From the NCBI GenBank assembly GCA_037127315.1, contig JBBBDQ010001122.1, positions 7,521,001-7,585,000 of the forward strand: DNA of 64,000 nt. The letters run 5' to 3'. Each line of letters opens with the position of its first letter. Within the stretch, counting starts at the first letter, position 1. The stretch comes from Ascarosepion bandense. Taxonomy: Eukaryota > Mollusca > Cephalopoda > Sepiida > Sepiidae. The translations under genes were made by a program, and so were the position numbers. Below the pieces are notes generated by a model. It searched no databases. It saw nothing but the letters and a program-made list of their open reading frames with translations, and was not told the origin of the DNA. This document shows, one piece after another, positions 1 to 10,799 of the stretch.

Positions 1-411
1 TTTATATTATCCTTTAGGTCAAATTTCTGTCTCCGTACAACAACCAAGTTCATCCGAAAAGACTTCAGTAAATTCATTCTTCAAATCTTTCACAAATTTT
101 TCTGTCTGTTTAGACATTCCTATATTCGACGCATTTATTTTCCTATAATACGTATTCATGTGTTTCTCCCAGAAATAATACAATTAAATCAATGCCAAAT
201 AAATTTGCATTTTTTCGCGAATTCAAATAGATTTTAGTTTTGTTGATTTTGCCGTCTAATGTTAACTTTGCGAAAAATTCTCCCTTGAATTTCAACTTGT
301 TACCCGAAATGCGTCTCGCAATTTTCTTAGTGTTTTGCAAATCTGGTCGGCCTGCTTTTCTCCGGGTAGAGCATTCTATTCTCGGGGATGTCAGGATGTT
401 CCACTATAACA
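1..411 (-). pseudogene. Inverted fragment of Gypsy B: LTR start joined to protease/RT linker
   Basis: Read on the minus strand, 364-411 is the first 48 bases of the Gypsy B LTR (starts TGTTATAGTGG). It is joined directly to protease-domain sequence, then to the protease-RT linker running off the window at base 1. The same sequence occurs on the plus strand at about 11838-12195 with only scattered differences, which shows the family. An open stretch at 143-340 covers the protease part. Everything between early U3 and mid-protease is missing; a short shared TAC at the join suggests a deletion by microhomology. The LTR end abuts the (TATC)n array at 412. Confidence 0.85.
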
Positions 412-412
412 A

Positions 413-463
<51 letters not shown>

Positions 464-845
464 TTTTTAGTATCTATCTCTCTCACTTTCTTTCTCTATC
501 TATCTATTTATCTAACTATTTCTTATATCTATTTCACTGTCTATATATTCTTTTATTGTCTATTTATATAGATTGTCTTAGTATGCATTTCTCTCTCTAT
601 CTATTTTTAGTATCTATCTGTCTATCTAGATAATCTCTTATTTTAAATCACTATCTCTCACTCTCTAGCTATCTATTAACTTAGTATCTCTCTCTCTTTC
701 TCTCTATCTATCTATCTTAATATCAATCTATCAATCTATCTTTTCTCATGGTATCTATCTATCTATCTATCTATCTATTCTTTTATTATCTACCTATCTA
801 TTGGTATATATCCATCTATTTATCTGTTCTATTAGTCTCTCTCTA

Positions 846-904
<59 letters not shown>

Positions 905-928
905 TCTCTTAATATCTATCTATCCATC
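412..928. repeat. (TATC)n microsatellite array, left
   Basis: Runs of TATC broken by TTTTTTAGTATC, TCTCTTAATATC and TCTTTTATTATC variants. Open frames reading Ser-Ile-Tyr-Leu here come only from the 4-bp period and are not genes. The array is cut at 928/3144 by the Gypsy A insertion. Confidence 0.95.
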
Positions 929-1176
929 TGTTGTGGGGTATTACCCACTTAAGATAATGGACTCTTCATATGACTATATGTAGCCGAGGTTTATTTAACT
1001 CTCGTTGTGTTGCCGAGACTGTGGAGACTCTAGTAGCGTTTACTGACTGGCTTACAGTATACCTTTTGGCTTTTCTATGTGTTTATCTTGTATCGTTGTA
1101 TTGTTTTGTCTAATATATTTCTTAACTGACATTGGCGTTTGTTTTATTGTTGATGTCATAATTTAGGCCCACATCA
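929..1176 (+). repeat. Gypsy A 5' LTR
   Basis: 248 bp, TG...CA ends, about 85-90% like the 3' LTR by eye, with small indels. The divergence suggests an old insertion. Confidence 0.9.
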
Positions 1177-1455
1177 ACTGGCGTCGAAGTATTCGAACTC
1201 ACACGAAAAAGAATAATTTATACACAGGAAAACTTTCTTACGTCTATCGCCACATCAACTGACTATTCGAACTTCACACGGGAAAAAATTTTTTTTTCGC
1301 ACGCTACATCGTCTAACGACGAAATATTCAAACTCGTCCAGGAAAGAAAACTTTTTTCTATCGCCACATTAACTGGCGTCAAGATATTCGAATTCATACA
1401 GAAAAAAAGAAAACTTTCATACCACTATCGCCATAGTAACCGGCGACGCACTCCT
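1169..1455 (+). repeat. Gypsy A leader: repeated LTR-end/primer-site motif
   Basis: The last LTR bases plus the presumed primer-binding site (CCACATCAACTGGCGTCGAA) recur with decay at 1169, 1250, 1304, 1364 and 1431. Each is followed by an ATATTCGAA(C/T)T-like block and an A-rich run; the period is about 55-80 bp. Only the first copy adjoins the LTR. The repeat is seen directly; its role is unknown. Confidence 0.75.
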
Positions 1456-1570
1456 AAAAAATACTTGAGTATCTGGAAAAATATACCCCAGCGGAACTCG
1501 TGACAGCAAAGATCTGTAAGTAAATTCATTCTATTTTTTACATACGTCTTTCTTCACGGAGAAATAAAAA

Positions 1571-2030
1571 ATGAAAGTATTATCTAAAGTAATGCAAAAA
1601 CCCGACGAACGTTTATTATTACAACAGCAAAAAAAAAACAACGAACGGTTACTGTCACTTCAACAAAGAATAGACGAACAGCAGCAGCAGTAGCAACAAC
1701 AACAACAACAACAACAAGAGTTACTTATCAAAGTATTACAAGGCAAACATTCTGAGAACGACATTGCGTTTTCCCAAGGTACCATATGCAGTACCAGGGA
1801 AATATTCGAATACGTGCCCGATAACTAAAAACAAGAAAAACAAAAAGGAATACTCCATTTGCAGCAGTTGAAAAATTGATAAAGAACTGGATAGATTGGT
1901 GGATTCAAAAATGTTAAAATCGACTTTTCAGAGTGGGCAGCACCAGTAGTATATGTAAACAAAAAAACGAACCAAATCAGTGTATGAGCTAATTTTTTAA
2001 CGGCTGTTAATTCTCTTATTAAAATCCCCC
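1571..2030 (+). pseudogene. Gypsy A gag start fused to an RT N-terminal piece
   Basis: From the ATG at 1571 the reading starts as a Gln-rich, probably coiled-coil Gag N-terminus, with CAG/CAA repeats at 1680-1720 and an in-frame TAG inside them. After 1845 the sequence changes to the conserved start of the RT domain (PFAAVEKL..., then an SEWAAPVVYV-like block). This corresponds to PFASLETIAKEL...SEWASPTVYV in Gypsy B at 12230-12340. Frameshifts and stops break it, and it lies upstream of protease, the reverse of the normal order. Confidence 0.7.
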
Positions 2031-2036
2031 CCAAAA

Positions 2037-2252
2037 AGCACGATCGGTGACAGGAGAAAATTAGACATTCTGGGTGAAGTATTCTTTACAGTTACCTTGA
2101 ACGGAATGACTAAAAAACTTAAAGCATATGTAATGAAGAATACAGTAAATTTAATCGGCACGGACTGGATTGAGAAATTTAATCTGTGGGATTGTCCGTT
2201 AAGTATGTTCTGTCGAAAAGCTTATATCAAGGGGCGAAGAACTAAAATCTAA
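2037..2252 (+). pseudogene. Gypsy A retropepsin C-terminal half
   Basis: An open stretch without its own start encodes KLDILGEVFFTVTLNG...NLIGTDWIEKFNLWD. This is the C-terminal half of a Gypsy-type aspartic protease; the LLGxDW block is typical of the Mag/K02A2.6-like group. The active-site DTG half is absent. It ends at a TAA at 2250-2252. Confidence 0.7.
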
Positions 2253-2680
2253 ATTAAAAGAAAATTTCCGGTAGTATTCTTAGAAAGTTTGGGAAAATGT
2301 ACAAAAATCAAGGCTCAGTTGCAATTAAAGGATAATGCGAATCCCAAGGCGTTTCAACAGTTCCTCCAAGTGTATCGGATTACACCAAATCCTAATACAC
2401 CCACCGGACGCTCACCTGCTGAAGTAATGTTTGCCAGAAGGATAAGGTCGGCATTCGACAAACATATCTCGGAGCAGGCAAAGTTTAAAAAGACCATCGC
2501 GCCTTCCAGGAAACGTTATGTTTACGGAGCGAAGATGCTCTTCAAACTCTACAAGAACAATATGGCACTTTAGGAGTTGGAATTTGTAAAGCAGAGAATC
2601 GGAGACATTGTGTATATAATTCAAGGACCAAAGAACGTATATAAACGCCATCAAAATCAAATGAGGAAATGTCGTGTAAA
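2253..2680 (+). pseudogene. Gypsy A protease-RT linker joined to integrase C-terminus
   Basis: The first part (KLKENFPVVF..LGKCTKIKAQLQLK) is the usual linker just before RT. It then jumps in frame near 2345 to the integrase C-terminus: ITPNPNTPTGRSPAEVMFAR, then KQRIGDIVYII and RHQNQMR after a TAG and frameshift near 2570. Normal elements carry the whole RT, RNase H and integrase core between these parts, so about 2 kb has been lost. Integrase C-termini with this GDIVY...RHxNQxR block guide integration. Confidence 0.75.
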
Positions 2681-2879
2681 CGACACAGAGGAGTCACCAC
2701 CTGTCATCGAAGAGCCAAGTGAAGTTATTTATGAGAACTTTGAGCTTAAAGCCCCCCCCCCCCCCAAGTCTCGCCTGAAAAAAAAAGTTTGTCTAATAGG
2801 AAAAGGCAGTTTACCGATCCTCTGTGTATTGACCCCAAGAGAAAGTAGTATGGAACAGTTTTTAAGGGGGAAAACTTTT

Positions 2880-2889
2880 GGAAGGTGGG
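2880..2889 (+). promoter_or_regulatory. Gypsy A polypurine tract
   Basis: A short G-rich purine run (GGAAGGTGGG) directly before the 3' LTR, where plus-strand DNA priming is expected. Confidence 0.6.
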
Positions 2890-3143
2890 TGTTGTGGGGT
2901 ATTACCAACATAAGATAATGGACTCGTCATAGGACTATATGTAGCCGAGGATTATTAACATTCGGTGCGTTGCTGAGACTCTGTGGAGACACTAGTAGCG
3001 TTTCACTGACTGACTTACAGTGCAGTATTCTCTTTTGGCTTTTCTATGTGTATATCTTGTATCGTATTGTTTTGTCTAATATATGTCTAAACTTACATGG
3101 GCGTTTGTCTTATTATTGATGGTACTAATTTAGATCCACATCA
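2890..3143 (+). repeat. Gypsy A 3' LTR
   Basis: 254 bp, TGTTGTGGGG...CCACATCA; partner of 929-1176. Followed directly by the CCATC duplication and the resumed (TATC)n array. Confidence 0.9.
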
Positions 3144-3260
3144 CCATCTATCTATTCTCTTATTATCTATTTATGCATCTATCTATTCTCTTAGAACCTA
3201 TGTATCTATTTATAAGTAGTATCTATCTATCTATCTATCTATCTATCTCATTATATTCAA

Positions 3261-3296
<36 letters not shown>

Positions 3297-3307
3297 CATT
3301 ATGTTAA

Positions 3308-3367
<60 letters not shown>

Positions 3368-3385
3368 CTCTCTCTCATTATATTC

Positions 3386-3421
<36 letters not shown>

Positions 3422-3484
3422 CTCTCATTATGTTAAAATCTATCTATCTATCTATCTATCTCTCTCTCTCTCATTTATGTTAAA

Positions 3485-3541
<57 letters not shown>

Positions 3542-3553
3542 CATTATGTTAAA

Positions 3554-3605
<52 letters not shown>

Positions 3606-3617
3606 GTTAATATTGAA

Positions 3618-3661
<44 letters not shown>

Positions 3662-3673
3662 CATTATGTTAAA

Positions 3674-3708
<35 letters not shown>

Positions 3709-3720
3709 CTCATTATGTTA

Positions 3721-3752
<32 letters not shown>

Positions 3753-3764
3753 CATTATGTTAAA

Positions 3765-3820
<56 letters not shown>

Positions 3821-3868
3821 CATTATGTTAAAATCTATCTATCTATCTATCTCTCTCATTATGTTAAA

Positions 3869-3916
<48 letters not shown>

Positions 3917-3964
3917 CTCTCATTATGTTAAAATCTATCTATCTATCTCTCTCATTATATTAAA

Positions 3965-4007
<43 letters not shown>

Positions 4008-4018
4008 ATTATGTTAAA

Positions 4019-4054
<36 letters not shown>

Positions 4055-4071
4055 CTCTCTGACCTGTTAAA

Positions 4072-4103
<32 letters not shown>

Positions 4104-4115
4104 CATTATGTTAAA

Positions 4116-4159
<44 letters not shown>

Positions 4160-4288
4160 CTCTCATTATGTTAAAATCTATCTATCTATCTATCTCTCTC
4201 ATTATGTTAAAATCTATCTATCTATCTATCTCTCTCATTATGTTAAAAATCTATCTATCTATCTATCTATCTCTCTCATTATGTTAAA

Positions 4289-4330
<42 letters not shown>

Positions 4331-4344
4331 GTCATTATGTCAAA

Positions 4345-4390
<46 letters not shown>

Positions 4391-4404
4391 GTCATTATGT
4401 CAAA

Positions 4405-4448
<44 letters not shown>

Positions 4449-4474
4449 CGTTTGTTCATATCTAAGACTTTTTA

Positions 4475-4537
<63 letters not shown>

Positions 4538-4573
4538 TCTTTTAGCATCTATCTATTTATCTATCTATCCATC
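3144..4573. repeat. (TATC)n array with CATTATGTTAAAA spacers
   Basis: Runs of TATC, mostly 5-13 units, are separated about 18 times by a short spacer TCTCATTATGTTAAAA (variants CATTATATT and CATTATGTC). This gives a higher-order repeat of about 35-75 bp. The long open frames are artefacts of the period. The array ends at the Gypsy B LTR (4574), again after CCATC. Confidence 0.95.
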
Positions 4574-4664
4574 TGTTATAGTGGAACATCCTGCCATCCC
4601 CGAATATAGAATGCTCTACTTTATAAAAGACGATAACTAGAGGTACGACGGTAGGAAATGTTCT
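4574..4664 (+). repeat. Gypsy B 5' LTR, left remnant
   Basis: Matches 14784-14876 of the 3' LTR with substitutions, then stops at the LINE junction (GGAAATGTTCTTT versus GGAAAATGCTCTTA). Confidence 0.85.
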
Positions 4665-4856
4665 TTGGCCAGCCATTTTGCGAACTCTTTTTGTCTTTTT
4701 GTATGAAAAGTTGAGCTTGGTATTTTTTACGTGGAATCTTTTTTAGCCATTTTGTTTACAATGTTTTGTTTGTCTTTGTTGCTCGTCTCCTTGATTTCTG
4801 GACTATTTTGTAAAACTTTTTTTTGCGTTGTGAATGGGGAGGGGGCAAGCTCAATT

Positions 4857-5793
4857 ATGGCTTCGTCTCTCCAGCCGTCTCCTTCTTCGGCGGGTATCCC
4901 AACAGTGACTTCTCCACGGTCGGCTTGGAACAACGTTCCTGCGAAAAAAGACGTCACTTATTACCAGGGTTTGCAGGAAAAGTTTAAGGAATATATTGTG
5001 GGAAACGAACTAATCATCATTCCCAAAGTTATCGATGTAATATCTATGAGAACGATCTCCCTGATGACGTCGGACCCAAAAATGCGTAAGTTTGTGGGCG
5101 TCAGCAGGAAAAACATGGAGGAGGCCCTGAAATACCTGAAAATTGTCCCCAAATTGCTGGTGCGACGGTCTCGTTCTATGTGAGACGTTCTTCTTAGCAC
5201 GGAAGAAGAGGCCAAAACATTGGCCGGCACAGCATTGACTGCAAAGGAAATTAGGCTCCAGACGGAGTAGATGGGCACCAGGCGGACCCGAGTGATTATC
5301 CACGGCGTGCCGCTTAGAATATCAGACCACATTGGGGCTTACTTTGCACAGTTCTGAGCTGTGGAGGAGGTGGCCCGCGTTAACAACAAATCAGGCGTAC
5401 CCACGGAAGATGTGGCGGTATACGTAGTCGTGGACAGACCGAGTTTTCTACGAATGCCAGATGTATTAATTTGTGGAGGGCGGAAACATTTTTTTGTCGG
5501 TCGAGGGGTGGAAGCCGCATTGTTGGCTTTGCGGCATGGCAGGCCATGTGACCAAAATGTGCCCCCTAAAAAAACAAGATGCCGAAGGGCAAATTCCAAC
5601 AACACCGGTGACACCGCCAACAGGATCCCCTGTAAAAACAACAGCCGTAAAGGGGAGGTGTCAGTCCGCATCCCCAGTCAGAATTACATCGTCTCCTTTC
5701 CCCACACCCCCTTGCAACCAGTAACTCCTTTTCCCAAACACTCTTCTCTTCCAGAACCCCCCCAACTCATCCTGAATCTCCCTCCTCCCAAAT
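4857..5793 (+). pseudogene. LINE ORF1 (nucleic-acid-binding protein), frameshifted
   Basis: The likely start is the ATG at 4857 (MASSLQPSPSSAG). A conserved ORF1 region follows (TRVIIHGVPLRISDHIGAYF near 5280, PDVLICGGRK near 5460), then one zinc knuckle CWLCGMAGHVTKMC near 5513 (CX2CX4HX4C), then a Pro/Thr/Ser-rich tail. ORF1 proteins of this type coat the LINE RNA. At least three frameshifts or stops break it, near 5180, 5270 and 5355. Pieces of the frame from 4731 upstream of 4857 look like 5' UTR. Confidence 0.75.
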
Positions 5794-6339
5794 GAAAACA
5801 CCCTCCACTAGCAATATCAAACCCTCCTCTAGCAATAGAGAAAAGAAGAAGAAAAGGGATAATCCCTTTAAAAGAGTGGATATCTGTCGAATAGACAGGT
5901 CGGCCTAAGAGAGGGACCTGCCCTCTCAGAAAAGAACCCTCCTAAGGCCATTATTTAAGTTGACAACCAATTTACCGCAAGCCCCCGGAGTTTTAATACC
6001 CGCAAGGAATACAGGGAGCAATCTAAAGGCGTGGGGCTTCATCCAGGGAGCAGTGGAAGAGTTCCCCAAAGTAAAAATGGAGCAAACAGGGACCAAATAC
6101 CTGCAGAAACTTTCTAGTTTTTGTTCTAGGTGGGTCACTATCATTCTCCACCCCTCATTTTATAGGGTTGTAAAGCTAACGTTTTCCACGGCGTTGGCGG
6201 CATTGTCTTGGACGGACGAATTATGTCCAATATTGGTACTGGTAGCCTAGGACAATCCGTCGGGTTCCCTACTGCCATAGATTTCCGTCCTGTATGTGAC
6301 CAGGAGTAATTTTTTGCTTTCTCTTTATAGGTCTAAAAG

Positions 6340-9300
6340 ATGTCAATTAAGTTAGCCAGCTTGGATGCGAAAGGCCTTAGGGATCGGTGTAAGGCTGCCC
6401 GCCTGCTTCGGGTTCTCTTGTTCTTCGGTGCGGATGTCGCCGCGATCCAAGAGACTCACTTTGTTTGCAAGGCCGATGCCTGTGAGCTGTCAAACGACTT
6501 TGTCGTCTATTCAGCACATGGGAACCGGCTGGCTAGAGGAGTTACTGGTTAAGCGTACACTGGACGCGAAGGTGGATCTTGTCCATGTCAGTGCCGAGGG
6601 CCGGCTGATCGTGGCCGATATTGCAGTGAAAAGCAATGCGTTTCGACTGGTTGCGGTTTATGCGCCCAACGACCGGGAGGAGCGCGTCTCGTTTTTTCGG
6701 CGGTTGGAGCCCTTTCTGGTGGATTCAGGACTGGAATGCCATCCTGGACCACAAGCTGGATAGAGGGCGGGGAGCTAAGGGGAAGGCACCTGATCGTAGC
6801 TTGGTTGATCTCATCGAAGAGTTCAGGCTCGTCGATAGATACCGGGTCGATCACAAGTGTGGGAGAATGTGGACGTGGGATAATAGTTGGCCTTCTACCC
6901 GGGTAACTAGCCATCTGGATAGAATGTTAGTTCGTGAAGCCGACATAGATCTTTTAGATTGTCCCACGTTCCACTGGTTAGACTCCTCGGACCACAAACT
7001 TGTTTGTGCCCGGGTAAATTTAGAAAATAGGCCTAGAATGGCTGGTTACTGGAAGTTCAACTTGTCCTTACTGGGCAAGCGGGACTTCCGGTGCCAGCTA
7101 ATTAATTTAGTGCAGCTTTAACAGGGGGAGACATTGGGAATAAGTGGTGGGAGAATCTTAAGAATAGTATTAGGTCTTTCACCACCAAGTTCAGCAAACG
7201 GCTTAAACTAGATAAGGCTGACAAGATGAAAACACTTAGAGCTAATTACTCCCGGGCGGTGGCTGGTGGGGATCCACTAGAGATAGCTATAGCTAAGGAG
7301 AACCTGGAGCGGTCGAATAGCAATCGTTACATGGGCTAGGTGATTAGACATAGGTTAAGCAAAATGTCTTTCAAAGCTGTGAACATGGGCGCAGAACTAC
7401 GCAAGGAAGAGATTCGCCGAGGCGGCGACCGGTATATTCGAGAGGTTCGCAACCCGGAAGGAAATACTTTTCGGTCGACTGACGACATGTGCAAGGCGTT
7501 TCGGTGGCATTTCGAGATCCTGTTTACCAAGGAGCCTGGTCTCCGTGATGAGGAGATTTGCAGCTATTTAGCTGACTTCCTCTGGCTTTTACCGGTTGAT
7601 GCAGCTAGCTGCGAGAGAGAGATTACGGAGGGCGAAGTCTACGCGGCGCCGAAGAAGGTCGGCAGAAACAAATCGCCGGGTCTCGATGGTTTGCCCTATG
7701 AATTGTACTTGAGGCTGTCGCACATCTTTGTACCGATTTTGACTGTCATGTTCAACAACTGGTTCCGGCAGGGGTCCATCCCCAAACGGTTCACTAGGGG
7801 TGTGATCACACTGTTGAAAAAAGGCAAGAATGTAGGGAAGAAGTTAGAGGGTTACCAGCCCATAATTCTGCTAAACACAGAGTTAAAGATTTTTGGGGAC
7901 CTGAGCAGACTTGTGCTGTGAAAGGCCAAACAATGCAGAGCAACCCGCATCTGATCAATTTGGATTAGTCCAAGGCATTTGATAGGGTTGACCATCGTTA
8001 CTTGGCGGCTGTCCTGCAGGCCGCTGGATTCGAAACCAACTTCCCCGCTGTATTAATCCCCTACGGCTGTGGTACAGGTGAACGGAAAGTTGTCGGGCGT
8101 TCTGGCGTTGTCTAGGTCGCTTCGACAGGGTTGTCAACTGTCGCCTCTACTTTATGCTTTGGCGTTGGAACCGCTCCTTTGCCGGCTAAAGGACAGGGCG
8201 TGCAGTCCGGCCCTACGTGGAATCGCTGTCCCTGGTGGTACTCGAACCAGGGTTTCCGCGTACGCCGATGACGTCACCACTTTTCTGTCCTCCAGAAGTG
8301 ACATAGAGGTGGTACAGAAGGCACTTGAACGGTACGAACAGGTGACAGAGGCCAAGATTAACCGCAACAAGTCGTCCGGCTTGCGGTTAGGTGCCTGGAA
8401 GTGTGTTACCCTCCCGGGGCCCTTCGATTGGACAGACGGTCCTGTCCGCATTCGTGGAGAAAAATTGGTCTGAAGTACTGGCAAAGGTCGACGCGTTGGT
8501 CGAAATTTGGCGTCGAAGGAATTTGTGCTTAAAGAGTTTGGCTGAGGCGTGTGCTACATACGTCTTTCTCATTATCCTTTACTGGTTGTCAGTACTTCCA
8601 CTTTGTAAATGGCATTGGGAGGCAATCGAGCGTTTGCTATTCTCCCTTCTGTGGAGAGGACGCAAACACTACGTCGACAAACGTGTCTGTTACCAACGAC
8701 CGTGTCATGGGTGGCTGGGAATGCCGTACCTGATGGGTCATAAGGTCGCGTCAAGGTTGGTTTTTCTCAGGCGAGCGATTTTTGAAGACTAATTACTGAG
8801 GGGGATAGTGAGGGACATGTTCCCTAGCCTTACTATCACTCCCTCCATCTCGAGGTGGTGCCGTAAGCCTTAAAGACGATCGAGTTTTCCCATGAATGTC
8901 TGGAAGCCTTGCTGGCCATTCCACGGACCAGTGACCTTTTCACAGCCTAGGTGAGTCTTCTATCGTGGGTTAGTGGAAGGCGTCGCAAAGGATTCATTAC
9001 GTAATGTGCTCCGCTTGTCGGAAGATGAGTTTCGCTCGTTCTGGTCTTTGGCGCTAAGCAACGCTGAGTTTTCGCTCACCTGGCGATTGGTTGGGAATCG
9101 GTTGCCTCTCAATGACAAGGCCTTCACATGGGGCCTGGCGGATTTGCCAAATTGTGAACGCTGCAATCTTGGCTTGGAAGTAACGGCTTCGCACGCCTTC
9201 TATCATTGTTCGCAGGTTCACCCTCTATGGGAGCGTGTCGGCGAGTTGACTGCTAGTATTGCGCCGCGAGAGCTTGTGCTCATTGATCGTGCATTTGCCT

Positions 9301-9442
9301 ACGACAATGTGTCGACCCCGCTTTCTGGGATGAAGCGTATGGGGTTTCTGTTGCTGCTATCCACGGCTCGAATGGAGATTTGGACGACGCAAACGGAGGA
9401 AGTCTTGCGAGATCAGCGTCTTTCACATCAGGATCTGATCTG
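6340..9442 (+). pseudogene. LINE ORF2 (endonuclease-reverse transcriptase), broken
   Basis: Starts MSIKLASLDAKGL. Endonuclease motifs in order: IQETHF, VYAPND, DWNAILD, SHLDRMLV and SDHKLV; the usual Asn of the first motif reads Asp. RT blocks: RNKSPGLDGLPYELY, KGKN..LEGYQPIILLNTELKIF, SKAFDRVDHRYL, LRQGCQLSPLLYALALEPLL and the intact catalytic AYADDVTTF near 8258. A stretch of RT between LLNTELKIF and SKAFDRVD (7890-7970) is much shorter than usual, which suggests internal deletion. The C-terminus has a CX2C...HX4C finger near 9150 and ends at TGA 9440-9442. Frameshifts lie near 6550, 6760, 7110, 7330, 7920, 8470 and 8790. Confidence 0.85.
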
Positions 9443-10234
9443 ATATTTTGAGCTGATGCTCAAAATAAGGATTAGAACTAATTGGAAACGGTAGGTAAAT
9501 GTGGTGAGCCTGGTTCGCGTGACGGGACTAGCCTTTATTTTCTCTTTTAAATCTGTTGGTTACATCGGGGTGGATTCCTTTGGACCCCTCTCCTTGTTAT
9601 GGTAGCTCTCTTTTGTGTACCTAGTTAATGTGAATGAATGTGATCCTAGCTGGTACCCGGCTTTCTCTTTTGCTATGATCCAAGTCGAGATTCCCAACCT
9701 GCCCAGTTTGTTTCGGCCTCCTTTTATCTCGGCTGGTTCAGCCTTTTATTGTCCCATTCAATTAATTGTTCCCCACACCCGCTCCTTTAGCAAGTGTGCT
9801 TCTTGATTTCGCCGTTTGGCGGAATACAGCGGCCACTCTTTTTGGGATGAACGGGTCTTACTAACATTGTTTATTATTTTAGTTTAAAAAGATTTGTTGT
9901 ATTTTTAGTTTGTTTTTTGGGTTTCATCCCCCTCCTATAATTTCATCTTTTATTAAATGTTTTAAATTATATATTATACTGTATATAAATACATTTTTAT
10001 TGTCATGGGTTTTCCCCCTTCTTTTAGGTGTCCCTTGTAAATATGTGGTATTGTGGTGTCTGAAGGATTGGGAGATGATGGATGGGTTCTTGTGGTGAAT
10101 GTGCAAATTGGAATGAGTGATTGGGTCGTGATAGTGTTTAGCTAGTTATAGGATAGTTCAGTGAGTACCAACCTATACCCCTCCCTTTTTCGGCCTTGTG
10201 CCACAATTTTGTAAATTTTACAAAATAAATATTG
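9443..10234 (+). other. LINE 3' untranslated region
   Basis: T-rich non-coding sequence ending with GTAAATTTTACAAAATAAAT. Homology to the Gypsy B LTR restarts right after it. Confidence 0.65.
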
Positions 10235-10419
10235 AAAAAGGTCATAGGTGAAGGCATTCACTATTCGATAGTCGATTCGGATCCAACCCGTGGCCTTGCC
10301 TATATGTGTATTATTGTTAATTGTACCTTAGTACAATAAATCTGTATTTCTTATTCCTGGTGTGGAGTTCCATTCTTCAACTGATCATTTTATACTGTAT
10401 TTCTTTTCGGGATATATCA
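10235..10419 (+). repeat. Gypsy B 5' LTR, right remnant (R/U5)
   Basis: Matches 15321-15502, including TTAGTACAATAAATCTG (polyadenylation signal) and the terminal GGATATATCA. The two 241/216-bp promoter units of the 3' LTR are absent here. Confidence 0.88.
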
Positions 10420-10510
10420 GTTTGGCGACGAGGATGACTGTCACCTGATACCAGTTTGGCGAACTAGGAAATTTACCACCGGATATCAATTCGCGACAAA
10501 AAAATCAAAT
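10420..10510 (+). repeat. Gypsy B primer site and repeated leader motif
   Basis: GTTTGGCGACGAGGATGAC follows the LTR, the usual place and look of a Gypsy primer-binding site. LTR-end plus primer-site motifs recur at 10447 (GATACCAGTTTGGCGAAC) and 10481 (GGATATCAATTCGCGAC), a period of about 35 bp. Confidence 0.7.
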
Positions 10511-10610
10511 TCACACAGAAATTGCAGTTGTAGAATAAGGATTTGAACCCTAAGGAAATACAACCGTATTAAACGAGGAGTCGTAAAATATGAACCTTCA
10601 ACAGTGACGA

Positions 10611-10613
<3 letters not shown>

Positions 10614-10662
<49 letters not shown>
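10614..10662. repeat. (AT)n microsatellite
   Basis: Uninterrupted AT dinucleotides within the Gypsy B leader. Confidence 0.95.
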
Positions 10663-10665
<3 letters not shown>

Positions 10666-10799
10666 TAAATTAAAGTAAGAAGTAGTTTTTTGTACCCCAC
10701 TCATAAAAAAACTACGTTTTTTTCTTGCCAAAGTTTTAACTTATTGGTCAACTGTATGGTTTAATTTTTATCTTTCTATATACATATTTTGGTGTGTAG

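Larger units (their letters stand above)
929..3143 (+). mobile_element. Gypsy A: short, rearranged LTR retrotransposon
   Basis: Complete boundaries are visible. Two LTRs begin TGTTGTGGGG and end CCACATCA (TG...CA). CCATC lies immediately outside both ends (924-928 and 3144-3148), a perfect 5-bp target duplication as expected for Ty3/Gypsy integrase. The primer site follows the 5' LTR and a purine tract precedes the 3' LTR. The interior is only 1.7 kb and holds out-of-order remnants of gag, RT, protease and integrase, so the copy cannot be autonomous. It sits inside a (TATC)n array. Confidence 0.92.
4665..10234 (+). mobile_element. L1/Tx1-like non-LTR retrotransposon inserted in the Gypsy B LTR
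   Basis: A 5.6-kb unit with a GC-richer ORF1 (one CCHC knuckle), an ORF2 with apurinic-type endonuclease, reverse transcriptase and a C-terminal zinc finger, and a roughly 800-bp 3' UTR ending in A-rich sequence with AATAAA. The clade is tentative: the SPGLDGLPYELY, LLNTELKIF and AYADDVTTF blocks and the two-ORF layout fit L1/Tx1-type LINEs. Both boundaries are inferred from where homology to the LTR stops and resumes. Numerous frameshifts show it is inactive. Confidence 0.85.

Noticed and set aside
2729..2911. Minus-strand frame opposite the Gypsy A integrase tail
   Set aside because: Shadow of the plus-strand pseudogene.
3301..4640. Long open frames reading Ser-Ile-Tyr-Leu repeats (also 388-633, 15406-16248)
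   Set aside because: Products of the TATC period, which is open in several frames; no coding signal.
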